Source of the DNA: Pyrenopolyporus hunteri
Lineage: Eukaryota > Ascomycota > Sordariomycetes > Xylariales > Hypoxylaceae
Direction: 5' to 3'
NCBI GenBank assembly: GCA_902806595.1
Contig: CADCXC010000003.1
Coordinates: 1,798,001 to 1,862,000, forward strand
Length of the DNA: 64,000 nt
Shown here: one piece after another, positions 1-11,971 of the stretch
How positions within the stretch are numbered: position 1 is the stretch's first letter
How the letters are laid out: each line of letters opens with the position of its first letter
Program-made: the position numbers and the translations under genes
The notes under the pieces: model-generated
Told to the model about the DNA's origin: nothing
Database searches by the model: none
The model's input: the letters and a program-made list of their open reading frames with translations, nothing else

Positions 1-991
1 ATTGGTAACCAGCATGACACCTTCGTTGATTTAAGGCGCCCGCTTTGGGCTGCTAAAAGGAGGCTTACGCCCGTCCGTTTCGCCCATGCTAAAATATGTT
101 TGATATGTTATGGTTTATATGGACCTGTTGAATGAGGTTGACATGCGTCGAAATGATAGGTGAAAGATCTTAAAGGGGCTCATACAAGATAATACACCAG
201 GAATGGTGCAACTAGCTGGTGATAATGGAGGATGTAAGAGATGCCCCCGAATGTTTGTAAAGAAAATCCCCGTCTCGCGGACCAATCGTAGAAGGTCTTG
301 TCCATGTCCCTGTCCGCGATTATTGCGTATGATTGGCTGAAATGTCATCGACCCCCTTGTCAGAGGGACAACGCTCAGCCCAAGCGAAATGAGCAGCATC
401 ACCCTTCCAGCACTTGTCGTCCATTTACAGCGAGACAAGGCCCCCAAAGTCAGCGCGATATTCGAGCGTCCGACGAAGCTAACGATGCTCGGGGGGTGTC
501 CACTGCTGAGAACTATCTCATTTTAATTTTGACTGGCAAACATATTATCAAAACACTTCCTCCTCTAGGATTCATTCGTTTTTTTTTCTTCTTCTTCTTT
601 TCTCCCCTTTTACCTCTTCATCCCCCATACCGTTCGGTCGACCGTTCGTCGCTGTGGTGTCGATGTTTCGGTTCCAGCCTCTCGAGCCAACAATGAGGAC
701 CCGGTAACGAGCAGAAGGGCATCAAAGTTAGAAGAAGCAGAATAGGGGACGAAAATAATACGATAATGATGGGATGCTACTCTGGACGATCAGCAACCTA
801 AACTAACGCACATTCATTCTCTTTCTACCTACCAGCCAACTTTTAGTCAAAGCCAAACGAGTCCAGCAGCGAGCCGCGCCCCCGATCCATCAGCGAATCC
901 GACCCGGCCTAAAAAAAACTAGTATTCTAGTACACGCTTACACGCACGCACATCGAAAAGCTCGTATTTCTCCATTTCACCGCCACGCGCG
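1..991. other. Upstream intergenic region of the first gene
   Basis: No coding exon can be supported here. Short open frames exist on both strands but show no recognisable domain and overlap each other. The stretch holds a T/CT-rich tract at about 579-626, of the kind often seen upstream of fungal start sites, so the end nearest 991 probably includes the promoter and 5' leader of the 992 gene. This role is inferred only from composition and position. Confidence 0.5.
579..626 (+). promoter_or_regulatory. Pyrimidine-rich tract upstream of the Mid2-like gene
   Basis: A run of T then CTT repeats and CCCC/TTTT blocks lies about 370-410 bases upstream of the ATG at 992. CT-rich tracts of this kind commonly lie just upstream of transcription start sites in filamentous fungi. 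The assignment is inference from composition and position; no transcript evidence is available. Confidence 0.3.
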
Positions 992-2694
992 ATGACAACC
1001 CCAGTCTCGGGGTCTTCACTCCCTCAGACCCGAGACGTACATCAACACAATCATTTTCACAACTCCAGAGATAGCCACCACCACCAACACCACCATCACC
1101 ACCACAACCACGCTCGTTCTCAAAACAGCAACAGCAGCAGCAGCAGCAGCAGCAGCAAAAGGGGCCATAGGCGCACGGATTCGGAACCCACCATCATCGT
1201 CGAAACTGTTTCCATTCTTGAGCTTATCGATTCCTCGGGTGTCCCCATTAGTACCCAGACCCTCCCGCACTCCAAATCGACACCCACGTCCACGTCCACG
1301 ACCAGCTATAATACTAGCTCCAAACCCGACGTTACCGTCGACCCAAGCACAGGATCCGTATCTGCTCCAAGTAGCTCACCTACTCCTCAGCCGGGAACTA
1401 GCGACGATGAAGGCGACAGCCCACCATCGACTTCCGTTCCCACGATAGACCCGACCGTAGCACCGTCGGAGTCTTCCATGCCTACTACGTTTCCCACGTT
1501 GTCTTATTCGCCTTTGACGTCCACTCCTTTATCAGGCTCTCCCGTTTTTCCTTCCTTGGCTGGCGTGACTAACACAACCCAAGGTCCGTATTTTCAATAT
1601 TTATTTCGTAGATATTTACTATATCACATATATCATCTTTCATTATTACTATTTTACTCTTAATTCTACTCCTACTTACCGTAGCACCGTTGGCTTGGCT
1701 TGGCTATTTCTTTTCTAACTCGCACACAGCTTCTTCGTCCTCTCTTTTTCCCAACAGCACTGCTTCGTCACTTTCTTTTTCCGCCGAGAGCTTCAATACC
1801 TCGGCGTCCGTAATCTCTTCTAGTGTCGCCGCGTCCGATTCCGCGTCGACGCAGACCACGACACAGTCCACATCGTCGACTCCTACTTCCAGCTCGGCCT
1901 CCGGCCTCGCTACCGAAACAGGAGACGGCGGGCTTGGCGTCGGGGGTAATGCACAGCCTTCGTCCTCGAGCGACCCGTCGACCGACACCGGCTCGAATGG
2001 CGTCGAGGCGGCCACGGTCGCGGGCAGCGTCCTAGGCGGCGTGGCCGCGCTCGCCATGGTGCTTATCCTCGCCCTTTACATTCTCCGCTGGAAGAAACGC
2101 CAGAATACTTTGAAGCTCATGCGGGGCTCCACTAGCGAACGAGGTCCTGGCGGCGTTTTGGTTGGGAATTCTGGTCCGGGAGGAGGAGGGGCGGGAGGTG
2201 GTGATGGCGGTATGTCTGAACGACGGCGTTCGATTCCCTTCGCGATCCCGGCAGCGCTCGCGAGCTTGACGGGGTATAAACGGTCCTCCGGACGTAGTGC
2301 CGCTTCCGCGGACGGTGGTGAGCGAGGATTTTCCAAGGTCTCTGGTAAGAAGCTGCCTCCGGTCATCCAGTTCGGAGGCGACGGCTACACGGATCCCCGG
2401 GATACTGTTCTGAGCGATCAATCTGTAGAATACCGGGATTCGACCATGCCCGCATTGGGCGGGTTGGGTCCGACCAGGTTGGCTGTTGGTACCCCGATGC
2501 GGCCTGAGAGTGGGATCCCGGTCTTCAACCCGGGGCCCGCCCGGACCCCAGTAACGGAACAAGGTCCCTTCAGTCCCGTCTCAGACAACTCACCTCTGGA
2601 GCCTCCTCGAGATCCACTTGGACGATCTCATCCTTCTCACGATGGGTCGAGCCGCTCCCACGGCTCGGCTTCTCGGTTCACCGAAGAGCTATGA
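992..2694 (+). CDS. Ser/Thr-rich single-pass membrane protein, Mid2/WSC-sensor style
   Basis: Two exons, 992-1583 and 1730-2694, joined across a 146-nt intron (donor GTCCGT, acceptor CACAG), give a 518-residue protein with phase preserved. Residues about 30-55 hold a His-rich run followed by a Ser run; a short segment with ETVS...DSSGVPI then resembles the ectodomain start of many fungal sensor-like proteins. A long Ser/Thr-rich stretch follows, then one membrane helix at about residues 292-316, ending in the basic stop-transfer WKKR. The cytoplasmic tail is Gly/Pro/Ser-rich. The architecture (mucin-like outside, one helix, disordered tail) is that of cell-wall stress sensors such as Mid2, but no diagnostic motif proves this role. 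No N-terminal signal peptide is visible, which is odd for such a protein: either the single helix acts as a signal anchor or an upstream exon is missing. An AATAAA at 2832 is a plausible polyadenylation signal. Confidence 0.75.
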
Positions 2695-5091
2695 CCCTTT
2701 CGATCGATACCCTGCCTTTGTCTTTGCTTGTGTACATTTCGCTTTTTTTGATGATACCTGTTTGTTACTTTTTTTTTGTGTCGATGTCGATATATGCTCG
2801 TCACAGCATCGGGTCGGCGTTGATATTTGAAAATAAAAACTTAAAAAGGGTCATGGGAAAGGGAACAGGGGAAGCCATTTTTTGGCTTCCATCCCTACGT
2901 TAGATGCGCGAACCATTTCTTGTAAATAGTCGGGATGTCCTCCCGTGTATGCGGGCTAGGTTGGGACGATGAGAGCACGATGTTCCGGAGTTGAGATCGC
3001 GACAGCAGTCTCCTCGGGTCTGCTCCTAATCAAAGCATAATTCTCAACTACCCATTTGGGCCTACGTTATTTCGGATCATGTCTGAGGAAGATTTTCAAA
3101 ACTTTCGTCGGAGATCTTGTGTAATCATGCAGGCGGATAGGGCCGTTGAGCAGTGTGGTGTGAAGCTATTTTATCCCCCCTTAGCACTAGGGGGGGAAAG
3201 ATGGCAAGGCCCTCACTGCATATTATGGGTCACTACTAGGCATTTATCCTTATACGCAAGTGTGTGCTATTTCCTGTTACTCGATCTAGATCTGGAGGGG
3301 TGAATACTTGAGACGATTATGAAACAGGACTGGACCTCTTGTCCACGATTTCTCTAACGCTTTGGCCCATTGCTCTATAGTATTATATCCATGCTACTCG
3401 CTAATATCCATGTATATTACTAATGCTATGCAATGGTTAGTGGCTATTGAGCAGATGAAAGAAGAGACGCAGTCCGGCTTTCTTTGTGTTTTCTCCTAAA
3501 TTATACTAGTAGATAGATCTCTACGGCCTATCTGGGCGTTGAGCCCAGACTGCTTCGATTGTGCTTCCCCCCCAATCCTTGCCAGGCGGGTGAAACGAAG
3601 GCTAATTCTTCAAGGCGCGCGAATCTGGGAATGGGGGCTAAAACGCAACCCACCGTTAACATGGGAGGATTCAAGCTTATCAATCATGTGGAATGGGGTT
3701 GGCGGCCTCCGACGTCAAGCGAATTTTGTCGCACTTAAGTGAGTATCATATGATGTTTCCTACACGATGTCGTCACCAACTTCAACGTGTGGTCGTAAGC
3801 TTACTAGGGGTAGAGTTGTTGGCTTGAGAGGAACACGATCAATAGCAGGTGCTTCGTATTGTTATTTGACAATTAGAAGTTACCTAAATTATTAGACACT
3901 TTATTATAATAATAGTAGCAATTGTAATTGATGTATGTGAGTAAGTTGGTATAAGTGTAAGACTAGCAACAACATGAATTGCCTAGCAAAGTCTGACCAG
4001 CTTAAACTGTTAAACTGCGTGGGATGCGCGATTACCAAAAGGGGTAAGAGGGGTCGAACTTAGATTCGGAGACTTTCTCTCCCCAATTTCGAAGGGTCTC
4101 CTACTTAGTGCCTAGATAGGTACCTAGGTAGTATGTTCCATGCTTGGAATGGGGGAATTAAGGTTATCGTTTGGAACACAATTCACACCCTTCTCTGGTA
4201 CTTCTACAATATCAGCGCAAGAGGTAACTCGAGAAAAGACTAAGTAGCCCGGGATGCTTATCCAGCATGCCCGCGCAACCGTATACATCTTGTTACTAAC
4301 CACAACCACAGATCAAGCAAGATACAAGCAGTTTGGCGGCGTAGTACATGGAACCAAGGAGTACCAGAGTGTCTATCATACCAAACCCTGCCGGTACTCG
4401 AGCAAAAGGATCCCCTCAAAATACTACGCTAGATTTCTGGGAGGTCTCATAGCAAATTTTGATTCGCGGGTTGAGGTTTTCAATGTCGCTACATCATTAT
4501 CAAGGACTGGGAGAGGAGTCGTCGCCTTCGTATGTCCCTGAGCGTCCGATACCTACCGCCTGCATAGGTACTTAGGTACATGTATAGGTACATACCTAGT
4601 ATGAAGGTACTGCCCTGTAAGTCAGCTATCCACCTAGATGCACTAGCGATACCTATCAAGGGTTCAAGGTCTTAGACAACGGAATTCCCATTCCACTGTC
4701 TCAAACGCTAGGACCTCTCTTCTTCTTACTCTTTTCTCGCCCCGAAGGAATAAAGCAGGAAAGGAAGAAGGGAAAAAAGAGGTAATCCATATTTATCTTG
4801 GACCATCTTTCTAATAGGTTGGTCTGGACTTGATTTTCCTAAGCCACACGATAAAATTCGGGAGCTACACCTAAACACACCTTTCTCTTGTTGCCCCTAA
4901 AATATTCGCGTCCTATCAACGGCTTTGCTTGGCGCCTAAATCGTCTGCCTGGTACCAAGATTAGAAAAAAAGCGAGTACGAATGCGCACGCCCTGTATAT
5001 ATTGCTCGGCGTTTAAGTCCGCTCTAAGCCCCCTTAGATAATCCACCGACCAAACAGCGCATTTCTATTATGAAGTCTCGACATTCGACCT

Positions 5092-5128
<37 letters not shown>

Positions 5129-5479
5129 CGTATTATAGAAAGAGAGACAGGGAGATCGATCGCTATTTATACATGGGTGACGAGCCCAAGTCCGCGGCAT
5201 CCGAGTACATGTACCTCAATGATAAAAGAGGTACCTGCTAATTAGTACCCATTAATTACATAGTACCTACAGTATCTCCAAGGATGTAGGTTGAACGATT
5301 ATTTCTCCAAAAACATCCACTTACATACATCGATCTTCCTGATTATTCACCTTCCAAAGCCTCACCTAACTCCCTACGACATCCTTGCTCGCCTCGATTC
5401 GCGCGCCGACGACGTACTTACTTCCAAGAGAGCGACGACCGCCGATCGAATCGAAGATCGAGTCCACGGAGGAGAGATC
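2695..5479. other. Intergenic region, no gene supported
   Basis: This 2.8-kb stretch has only short, unrelated open frames. It contains palindromic TACCTAGGTA-type blocks near 4116-4131 and 4563-4610 and a 29-base T run at about 5094-5122. The last few hundred bases probably contain the promoter and leader of the transcription factor gene that starts at 5480. I see no RNA gene and no recognisable mobile element. Confidence 0.5.
5094..5122 (+). repeat. Homopolymeric T tract (about 29 bases)
   Basis: An uninterrupted T run ends with TTAAAG about 360 bases upstream of the transcription factor ATG at 5480. Long dA:dT tracts exclude nucleosomes and often mark fungal promoters; its exact length is also prone to sequencing and replication slippage. 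The functional reading is inference. Confidence 0.7.
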
Positions 5480-8400
5480 ATGGATCACATGAGGGTTGAT
5501 CCGGGGGGCTTCCAGATCCCAGGAATGCCCCGTCCGCAGTTGATGAACCAGCCACCACAGATCTTCGGAGCTTATACTCACGAGGGGTTACCCGTTCTAC
5601 CACCTGAGCTCGCAGCGCAAATGGCCTTCGACCCCTCGGCGTTGCTGGATGATGTGAACGATGCGAAGAGGAGGAGGATTGCGCGGGTGAGTTATCACCA
5701 ATGCCGCCTTTGCCCGTGGACTTGGGCTGACCCGAATTACAAAGGCCTGCGATATGTGTCGGAAGAAGAAGATCAAGTGCGACGGAAAGTTGCCGGCCTG
5801 CACACATTGTATTAATTACAAGACGGATTGTGTCTTCACGCAAGTTGAGAAGAAGAGAAGTCCTCCGAAAGGGTATGAGCATAGACTTCCCAGGCACCGC
5901 TGCCAAGCATCATCCAACTGATCTATACGGATAGTGCGAAGTATATCGAGGGCCTTGAAAACCGTTTAGGGCGTATGGAAAGCTTATTGAGGTTGTCGGG
6001 TAGGTCTTTAAGTTTATCGTCTTACACGTCACCTCGGCTAACAAGGCAGAAAAGGCCTCCTCGGAGATGACGATGAATCGACCGACCTAGCCACGCTTGA
6101 GAAGCGCCTAGCCGAGAAGCATCAGCAGTCGAGACAAGCCTCGCAAGCTGCTACTTCGAATCCGACATCGCCGTCGCAAGCGACATCCGGCCACGATGGC
6201 GCCGCATCTACTCCTCGAAGTTCTCTAACATCACCAGAACCCAGTAAAGATAGGGATTATAGGAAAGATAACTCTCCCCAGCCTGAGAGGCCGAAAGATG
6301 AAGAAGTCGAGTCTTTATCAGAAATGATGTGTTCATTAGTGACGACTCAAAATGGAGAGACGAGGTATATAGGTAATGTTTAGAGACTCACCGCGAGCAA
6401 TGTTTTATCCCCTTGCTAACTCACATCAGGATCGTCATCGGGGTTTTCTATCTTCTCACCCAAAGGTATCCAGTGGGTGAATGAAAAGACCGGAGACACG
6501 TCATTTCAGCAGATGATCTCGGAAGTCTCTATCGACGATCACAAGTGGAATCACTGGAAACCTGAGATATTTAGTGACCTCTTCCATCGTCCGATCTATC
6601 GGCCGTTGCCGCCTAAGCCGGAAGCGTTATCGCTGCTCAAGGACTATTTCGATAACTTCAACTGCATGTTCCCGCTGTTCCACCAGCCAACGTTCATGCA
6701 TCTCGTAGAGAGGCAGTACTCCAATGACCCTTACCAGGGCTCGGGTTGGTGGGCGAGCTTGAACGTCGCATTGGCTATCGCCCACCGTCTTCGGGTCATG
6801 AGTAACCTTGTACCGCAGGAAGAGGACGACAAGTCCTGGGCGTACATGAAAAACGCCATGGGTGTCTTTTCTGAATTAACGATGCGCAATACAGACTTGC
6901 TGAGTGTACAGGCCCTACTCGGAATGGCTTCCTTTATGCAGGGGACACCCAACCCGCAGCCGTCTTTCCTACTCGTTGCCGCAGCCATCAGGTTGTCGCA
7001 CAGCATCGGGTTGCATAAGCGCGGAAGCGGGTTTAATCTGAATCCCGTCGAGATCGAACAGAGGAAACGAGTGTTCTGGATAGCGTACATGCTGGATAAG
7101 GATCTTTGTTTGCGATCAGGGCGGCCGCCGGCACAGGACGACGACGACATGAACGTCGAGCTCCCGGACGCCGACCCGATAGATAACATCGGCAACATTC
7201 CGCTCGCCGACGGCAAGGGAAAAATGAATTTATTCCGAGCAATGTGCGAATTGACGGTTATCGAAAGCCAGGTTTATAAGAGGCTCTACTCCACGAAGGC
7301 TACAAAATTGTCGGACGGCGAGCTGCTGCAAACTATCGGCGAACTCGACAAACAGTTAGAGGCGTGGAAGGACAATATCCCGATCGATTTCCGTCCGGAA
7401 CACGAAATAAAAGCTTCTCATACCCCTCTAATAGTCCACGTCGTCATGCTCCATTTCTCCTATTACAACGCTCTCACCACAATCCATCGTATGTCCATAC
7501 ATCACGGCTATTGGACGAGTCGATTATCCAACTACGCAATTCAGGGTCTAAATGCCCGACCCCTAAACCCGCGGGTATTCGCATCAGCAGCTTTGTGCGC
7601 ATCAGCCGCGAGAGCGAGTATCCAACTGTTGAAGTATATCCCGCAGGGCGATTTCTCCTGTGTATGGTGAGTGGCTCGCCGTCTTTACTCACATTGTATT
7701 TCCTATTAATGCTGACAAACATAGGCTTATTCTATACTTCCCTGTGTCGGCCCTCGTCACGCTCTTCGGCAACATTCTACAAAATCCGCTAGACCCGAGA
7801 GCAAAATCAGACACAAAGCTGATGAACCTGGTGGTAACCTTCCTTTCTACGCTTGGCCAAGAGGCAGAAACCGGCGGTGTTCACCGCATGCTCGGCGTGT
7901 GCTCCGAATTCGAGCGCATCGCCAAGATCGTCATCGAAAAAGCCGAACGCGAGTCTTCTCGCCGAAAGCGCAAGAGCCACGAGCCCCAGAGGCTCTCCGT
8001 CAGCCATGCCTCCCCATCGTCGCAAGCGAATCATACGCCACGACCATCTTCTGCCGCCACACCGACGCCCAGCTACAACAACTCGCAATTATCGCCTAAG
8101 TTCAACGGGGAGCAAAATCGTGCCGCCAATGCCGCCGCCGCTGCTGCTGCCAGTAATAGTGGCTTTAGTCCTATGAATACAGCCAGCTCGACTAACGGAT
8201 CCGCGCCGCGCGAAGGACCAGGGGCCTGGCCATCGGCTCAACAACCGCAGCCACAACCTCAGCAGCAACAACAGCAGCAGCAGCAGCAGGATGAATGGAA
8301 TCCAAACGCAATGGACCTCAGCGGCAACTTCTCAGAGTTAACAGGTTTCGGACAGCCGATCGCGTCACCGCCCTTGGCCGGCGGGTATCAACCACTGCTG

Positions 8401-8511
8401 CCGCAGGAGCTATGGCAGATTCCAGGGGGACTAGATTGGGACTGGGCGGATCTGACGGGCGGTACATATCCTAGTTTTGAGAACGGGCGTACGTCACAGA
8501 ATGCGGGATAA
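5480..8511 (+). CDS. Gal4-type Zn2Cys6 transcription factor with fungal-specific TF domain
   Basis: Six exons (5480-5686, 5745-5872, 5935-5999, 6055-6372, 6430-7666, 7725-8511) joined by five 55-62-nt GT-AG introns give 913 residues. The start is the ATG at 5480, 69 codons before the first intron. The binuclear zinc cluster has cysteines at 71, 74, 81, 88, 91 and 98 (C-x2-C-x6-C-x6-C-x2-C-x6-C), preceded by the basic KRRRIAR and followed by a linker and a short heptad-like dimerisation stretch ([13 protein letters not shown]). A fungal-specific transcription factor domain begins near residue 305 ([13 protein letters not shown]) and includes [13 protein letters not shown] near 450. The C-terminus has Ala and Gln runs (CAG-rich DNA near 8260-8290) and a final acidic/aromatic segment suited to activation. 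It should act in the nucleus as a DNA-binding regulator. The exact orthologue is unresolved: it resembles regulators annotated as xylanolytic/cellulolytic activators, but I cannot name which one. The zinc cluster is split by an intron right before its first cysteine. Confidence 0.9.
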
Positions 8512-9545
8512 ACTTGATCGCTTCGTTACAATTTTCTTTCGCGCCCTCTCTCCTTTTCACAATCTCATAATTCTGGTTGGAGCGGCTTGGTATTGCTTAA
8601 TTGGTCGGACGGCTAGGGATAGGCGGTTATGTTTCTGTCGCCTGAGCTTCACACAAGGAAGAAAAAAAAGAGAAATGAAAAGCGGTGCGAGCAGTGAATG
8701 CTCGTTTGATTAGAGAGGGCACGAGCACGGACGCAAGCATCTCACGCATTGGGGAGCGAAGGGCGCAAGATCTTTTTTGGAGGCACGCGGGCTCATTTTC
8801 TCAAAAATCGAGTGTGGACGGGAAGGGATCTTTTCACTTTTGAGCTCTCGAGATTAACGCTGTGACGGCCGGCACATCCAGGAACTAGACTCCTACCTAC
8901 CCAGATGTAGGTATATCGTGAGGGCTCTGATCTTATCTATATTCGCTTCGTTATTATTCTTAACTTTACGCTTGAAGTACGATGTGGAGGCATTTTATGA
9001 GGCGCAGGCGTGTGTTCTTCGGTCGAAGAGAAATCATTTTCTATATGCTCAGCTTCGCGGCATATATTTCAACTCTTCAGAGTGTGTTTATGAATATATA
9101 CCTAAGTATATATATACTCTTGATATGACTAAGTTGCTTATACGCCCTTTGTGATCGTGATAGGTAGGTACCTACCTAGGTACCTATTCAAGTGTTAATT
9201 TCTAAAATCCATTTCTATGCTTTCGTCCGTCTATCTCATAGTGACGTAGCCATATACAGATTCGGTTAAGCTGCGACAACGGGGTTCAGTGTTTCAAGGT
9301 TTGGAGCAAGAGGAACCAGTCTACTGCGTAGTATGCAGCGTGCGTAGGGGGTAATATGCACCAAGAACCCAGTAGTTTTAGCTGCCTTAGCGCTGTTCCT
9401 ACGTCTATCTGCCGTATGTACGCAGTACATCTATACACAAGCTCTTCTCATAACCACCACCACCACCACCATCCTCCTCGCCCAATCAAGCCAATTAAAC
9501 ACCAGAGCAGCCCTCCTGAATGAAATCAGGCAAGACCAATCAGCC
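8512..9545. other. Intergenic region between transcription factor and methyltransferase
   Basis: No gene is supported. A dense TAGGTAGG/CCTACCTA palindromic block lies at 9161-9186, and an ACC-repeat/CT-rich tract at about 9450-9480 lies just upstream of the methyltransferase ATG, where a leader would be expected. Confidence 0.5.
9161..9186. repeat. Palindromic TAGG/CCTA block
   Basis: TAGGTAGG is followed directly by CCTACCTAGG and TACCTA, giving a self-complementary cluster. The same motif family recurs in nearly every intergenic stretch of the window and is not seen in the exons I could define. Confidence 0.7.
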
Positions 9546-10883
9546 ATGACTCAACAGGACGGCACCGGGCCGTCGAGCGAACAGCCGCATCCCGGCGATC
9601 AACACGAGATCCCCAGCGTCGAGGCCCACGGATCCTTCGACTCGCTGAAGGATCGGATCAAGAAGCACTACGAGATCGCTTCGGATTACTACTACTCATT
9701 ATGGTACTATTTACTCTATTCTCCTATTAATTCCATTTAATACATACATAGGTACCCGTGCACTATATCCCATAAGTACCTAATTAAGACTCCCTGCCAT
9801 TCAACAACTAGATAACCTACCTACCTATCTATCTGCACTTATACTTACGACTTACCATAACAACTAAAACTAACCAACCAACTTACCAGGGGCCAGCACA
9901 TCCACCACGGGCTCTTCAAGTCCCCCGGCGAGACCAAGGAGCAGGCGCAGGTCAACCTGATCAACCTGCTGCTGGAGATCTCCGCGCTGCCCGCCGGCGC
10001 CGAGGTCCTCGACGTCGGCTGCGGCGTCGGCGGCACGAGCCGGTTCCTCGCGAGGGAGCGCCGGTGCCGCGTGACCGGGATCACCATCAGCGGGCGCCAG
10101 GTCGAGATCGCGCGGCGGCTAACCGCGGCGGAGATCGCCGGCGACGGCGATAGCGGCCCTGCCCCCGCCGCGCCGGACGCCTTTCTAAAATACCCCGGGG
10201 AGCCGGGCGAAGAGGAAGAAGGAGGAGGAGGAGAAGGGGAGGCTGGGGGCGCGGTCCGGTTCCTCGAGCTCGACGCCGAGAAAATGCTCGACTTCTTCCA
10301 ACCTCCTCCTCCTTCTCCCGCCGGTGCCGGGGCGGCGCTCTTCGACTGCGTGTGGATCTCGGAGGCGCTGTCGCACCTGCCCAGCAAGGAGCTCTTCTTC
10401 GCCTCGTCGTCCGCCTTGTTAAGGCCCGGCGGGCTCCTCGTCGTCGCCGACTGGTTCAAGGCGCCGGGGCTGAGCGCGGAGCAGGAGGAGGCGGATATCA
10501 AGCCCATCGAGGACGGCATGCTGCTGCCGCGCCTGTACACGGCGGACGAGTACGTCGCGCTGGCGGAGGGCGCGGGGTTCAGGGTCCGGAGAGGGCCGGT
10601 GGATATTAGTAGCGATGTTGCGAGGACGTGGTAAGTTTACCTAAGTATCCCGTGGTCGTGCTCATGCTGTGCTGTTGCTATGTGGAGTTGGAGTTTATAG
10701 GCTAAGCTAATCGATATACGTAGGGATATATCGTGGTCCCTCGTGGCGTCGCCTTCGCTATGGGCTTTCGCGATCTCGCAGGGCAGGGATGGTCTTGCGT
10801 TTTTGCAGGCGTTTAGGGCGATGAGGAGAGGGTATGCGAATGGCTCGTTCAGGTACGCGGTTATGTGTTTTGAGAAGCCGTGA
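9546..10883 (+). CDS. SAM-dependent methyltransferase (class I, UbiE/gamma-tocopherol-MT-like)
   Basis: Three exons (9546-9703, 9890-10630, 10724-10883) with introns of 186 and 93 nt give 352 residues. The fold is a class I methyltransferase: motif I is VLDVGCGVGGTSR, preceded by the segment SLWGQHIHHG typical of small-molecule C- and N-methyltransferases of the sterol/tocopherol/sarcosine type. The acidic motif II region and post-I segment (GITISGRQVE) are present, and ADWF near the end of the Rossmann core matches motif III. The substrate cannot be told from sequence. It is probably cytosolic; no targeting signal is seen. Exon 2 is strikingly GC-rich, with G/C at most third positions, so long spurious open frames appear on both strands; exons 1 and 3 are more ordinary. 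An insertion rich in Glu/Gly (EEEEGGGGEGEAGG) interrupts the core between motifs I and II. Transfer or strong codon bias could explain the composition; neither is proven. Confidence 0.88.
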
Positions 10884-11560
10884 GGATGGATGTGTACCTA
10901 TTTTAGCGATGTACCTATATGATCACTGTTATGGCGAGAAGTAGGCATATAGAGTTAATACTCCCAAGTTTATTATCAAACTTTTAGCGAGGGGGCGGTT
11001 GTTAACCCATTAATTACGATGTTAATACCACGGCTGGAGGTTTGCAGAAGGGCAGTATCTATACGAATTACCCCCAACACTTACCCTTGATAATGCTAAA
11101 TGATGAGTAGGGACATACTGAAGTCTCTTCTTGAATGTGAGTACAGTGACGAGCGTCTGGCTGTCAAATATCACCTCTCGCGCTAGCTATTATTTTGACA
11201 AGGCGGGTGTTCCTTTTCGATATGGGGATACTAGTAGGAATACATAACTTGGATAGGTGAGAGAAACTCTTAAAACTGACTTACTCTCGCCCATTAAGCC
11301 GATCAACAATTACCAACACTAAAATATAATTTGGCAACACAGAACATAAGTCTTCAGCATAGCTTTAGGGACCGACTACAAGTCTGATCATCTAACCGGG
11401 GGCCTATAATTGTCCTCGAGCTTCTAAAAGGTCTCATCACACCAGGAGCAGAAAGTGCTCATAATTAGGGTTATCAGATCAGGCTATAGGAAACAGCGTG
11501 TTTTCAAGGTATAGATGAGGTCGCGAGAGCTACGATCCGCGGTCTGCGTTGGGTAAGTAA

Positions 11561-11971
11561 ATGAGTACGTTTCCGTTGGCCAAAACAGTGTCGTACAGAC
11601 CCTTCCGTACCACAAGTTTGGAGAGTGCAGAAAGCACCAACATCGACGATTACTTCAATCGGATACTTGCCAATAGCGCTCGTTTAACTTGGAAAACCCG
11701 CTGCGGGAAACGTGAGGTATTCATGTTGAATCCTGGGGTGGTAGAATTCGTTGAGACCGGACTATGGAGTAGATGTTGGCGTAACTCCGGCGGGATTGCT
11801 ACGTGGGAATACCATTGGAACGTAGTGAATACCTGCAATGGGAATACGCAACCCAATATGGCGAAAATGGTATATCTTAAGGATATGAAAATTTTGAATA
11901 TGGGAACTGCAGGCTGCGTCGCCCTAATGCGTACCGTTTTCTGCTCCGTGACATATTTAGCCACATCCTGA
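11561..11971 (+). CDS. Possible small orphan protein (136 residues)
   Basis: A single open frame starts with ATG at 11561 and has no recognised family, signal peptide or domain. It has mixed composition with several Cys and Trp residues, which is unlike low-complexity noise, but an overlapping open frame of similar length runs on the opposite strand. It lies in a gene-poor region with no neighbour to support a role. I regard it as more likely spurious than real. Confidence 0.18.
   Translation: MSTFPLAKTVSYRPFRTTSLESAESTNIDDYFNRILANSARLTWKTRCGKREVFMLNPGVVEFVETGLWSRCWRNSGGIATWEYHWNVVNTCNGNTQPNMAKMVYLKDMKILNMGTAGCVALMRTVFCSVTYLATS

Noticed and set aside
5291..5479. Extension of the transcription factor frame upstream of ATG 5480
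   Set aside because: The upstream frame begins at TTG and its peptide is unlike the family; the ATG at 5480 gives a sensible N-terminus.
9845..10540. Long minus-strand frame over the methyltransferase
   Set aside because: It is the mirror of the GC-rich exon 2; the plus strand encodes a clear methyltransferase with correctly phased introns.
11650..11964. Minus-strand 104-codon frame opposite the 11561 ORF
   Set aside because: No domain; two opposed frames of like size suggest both may be chance.
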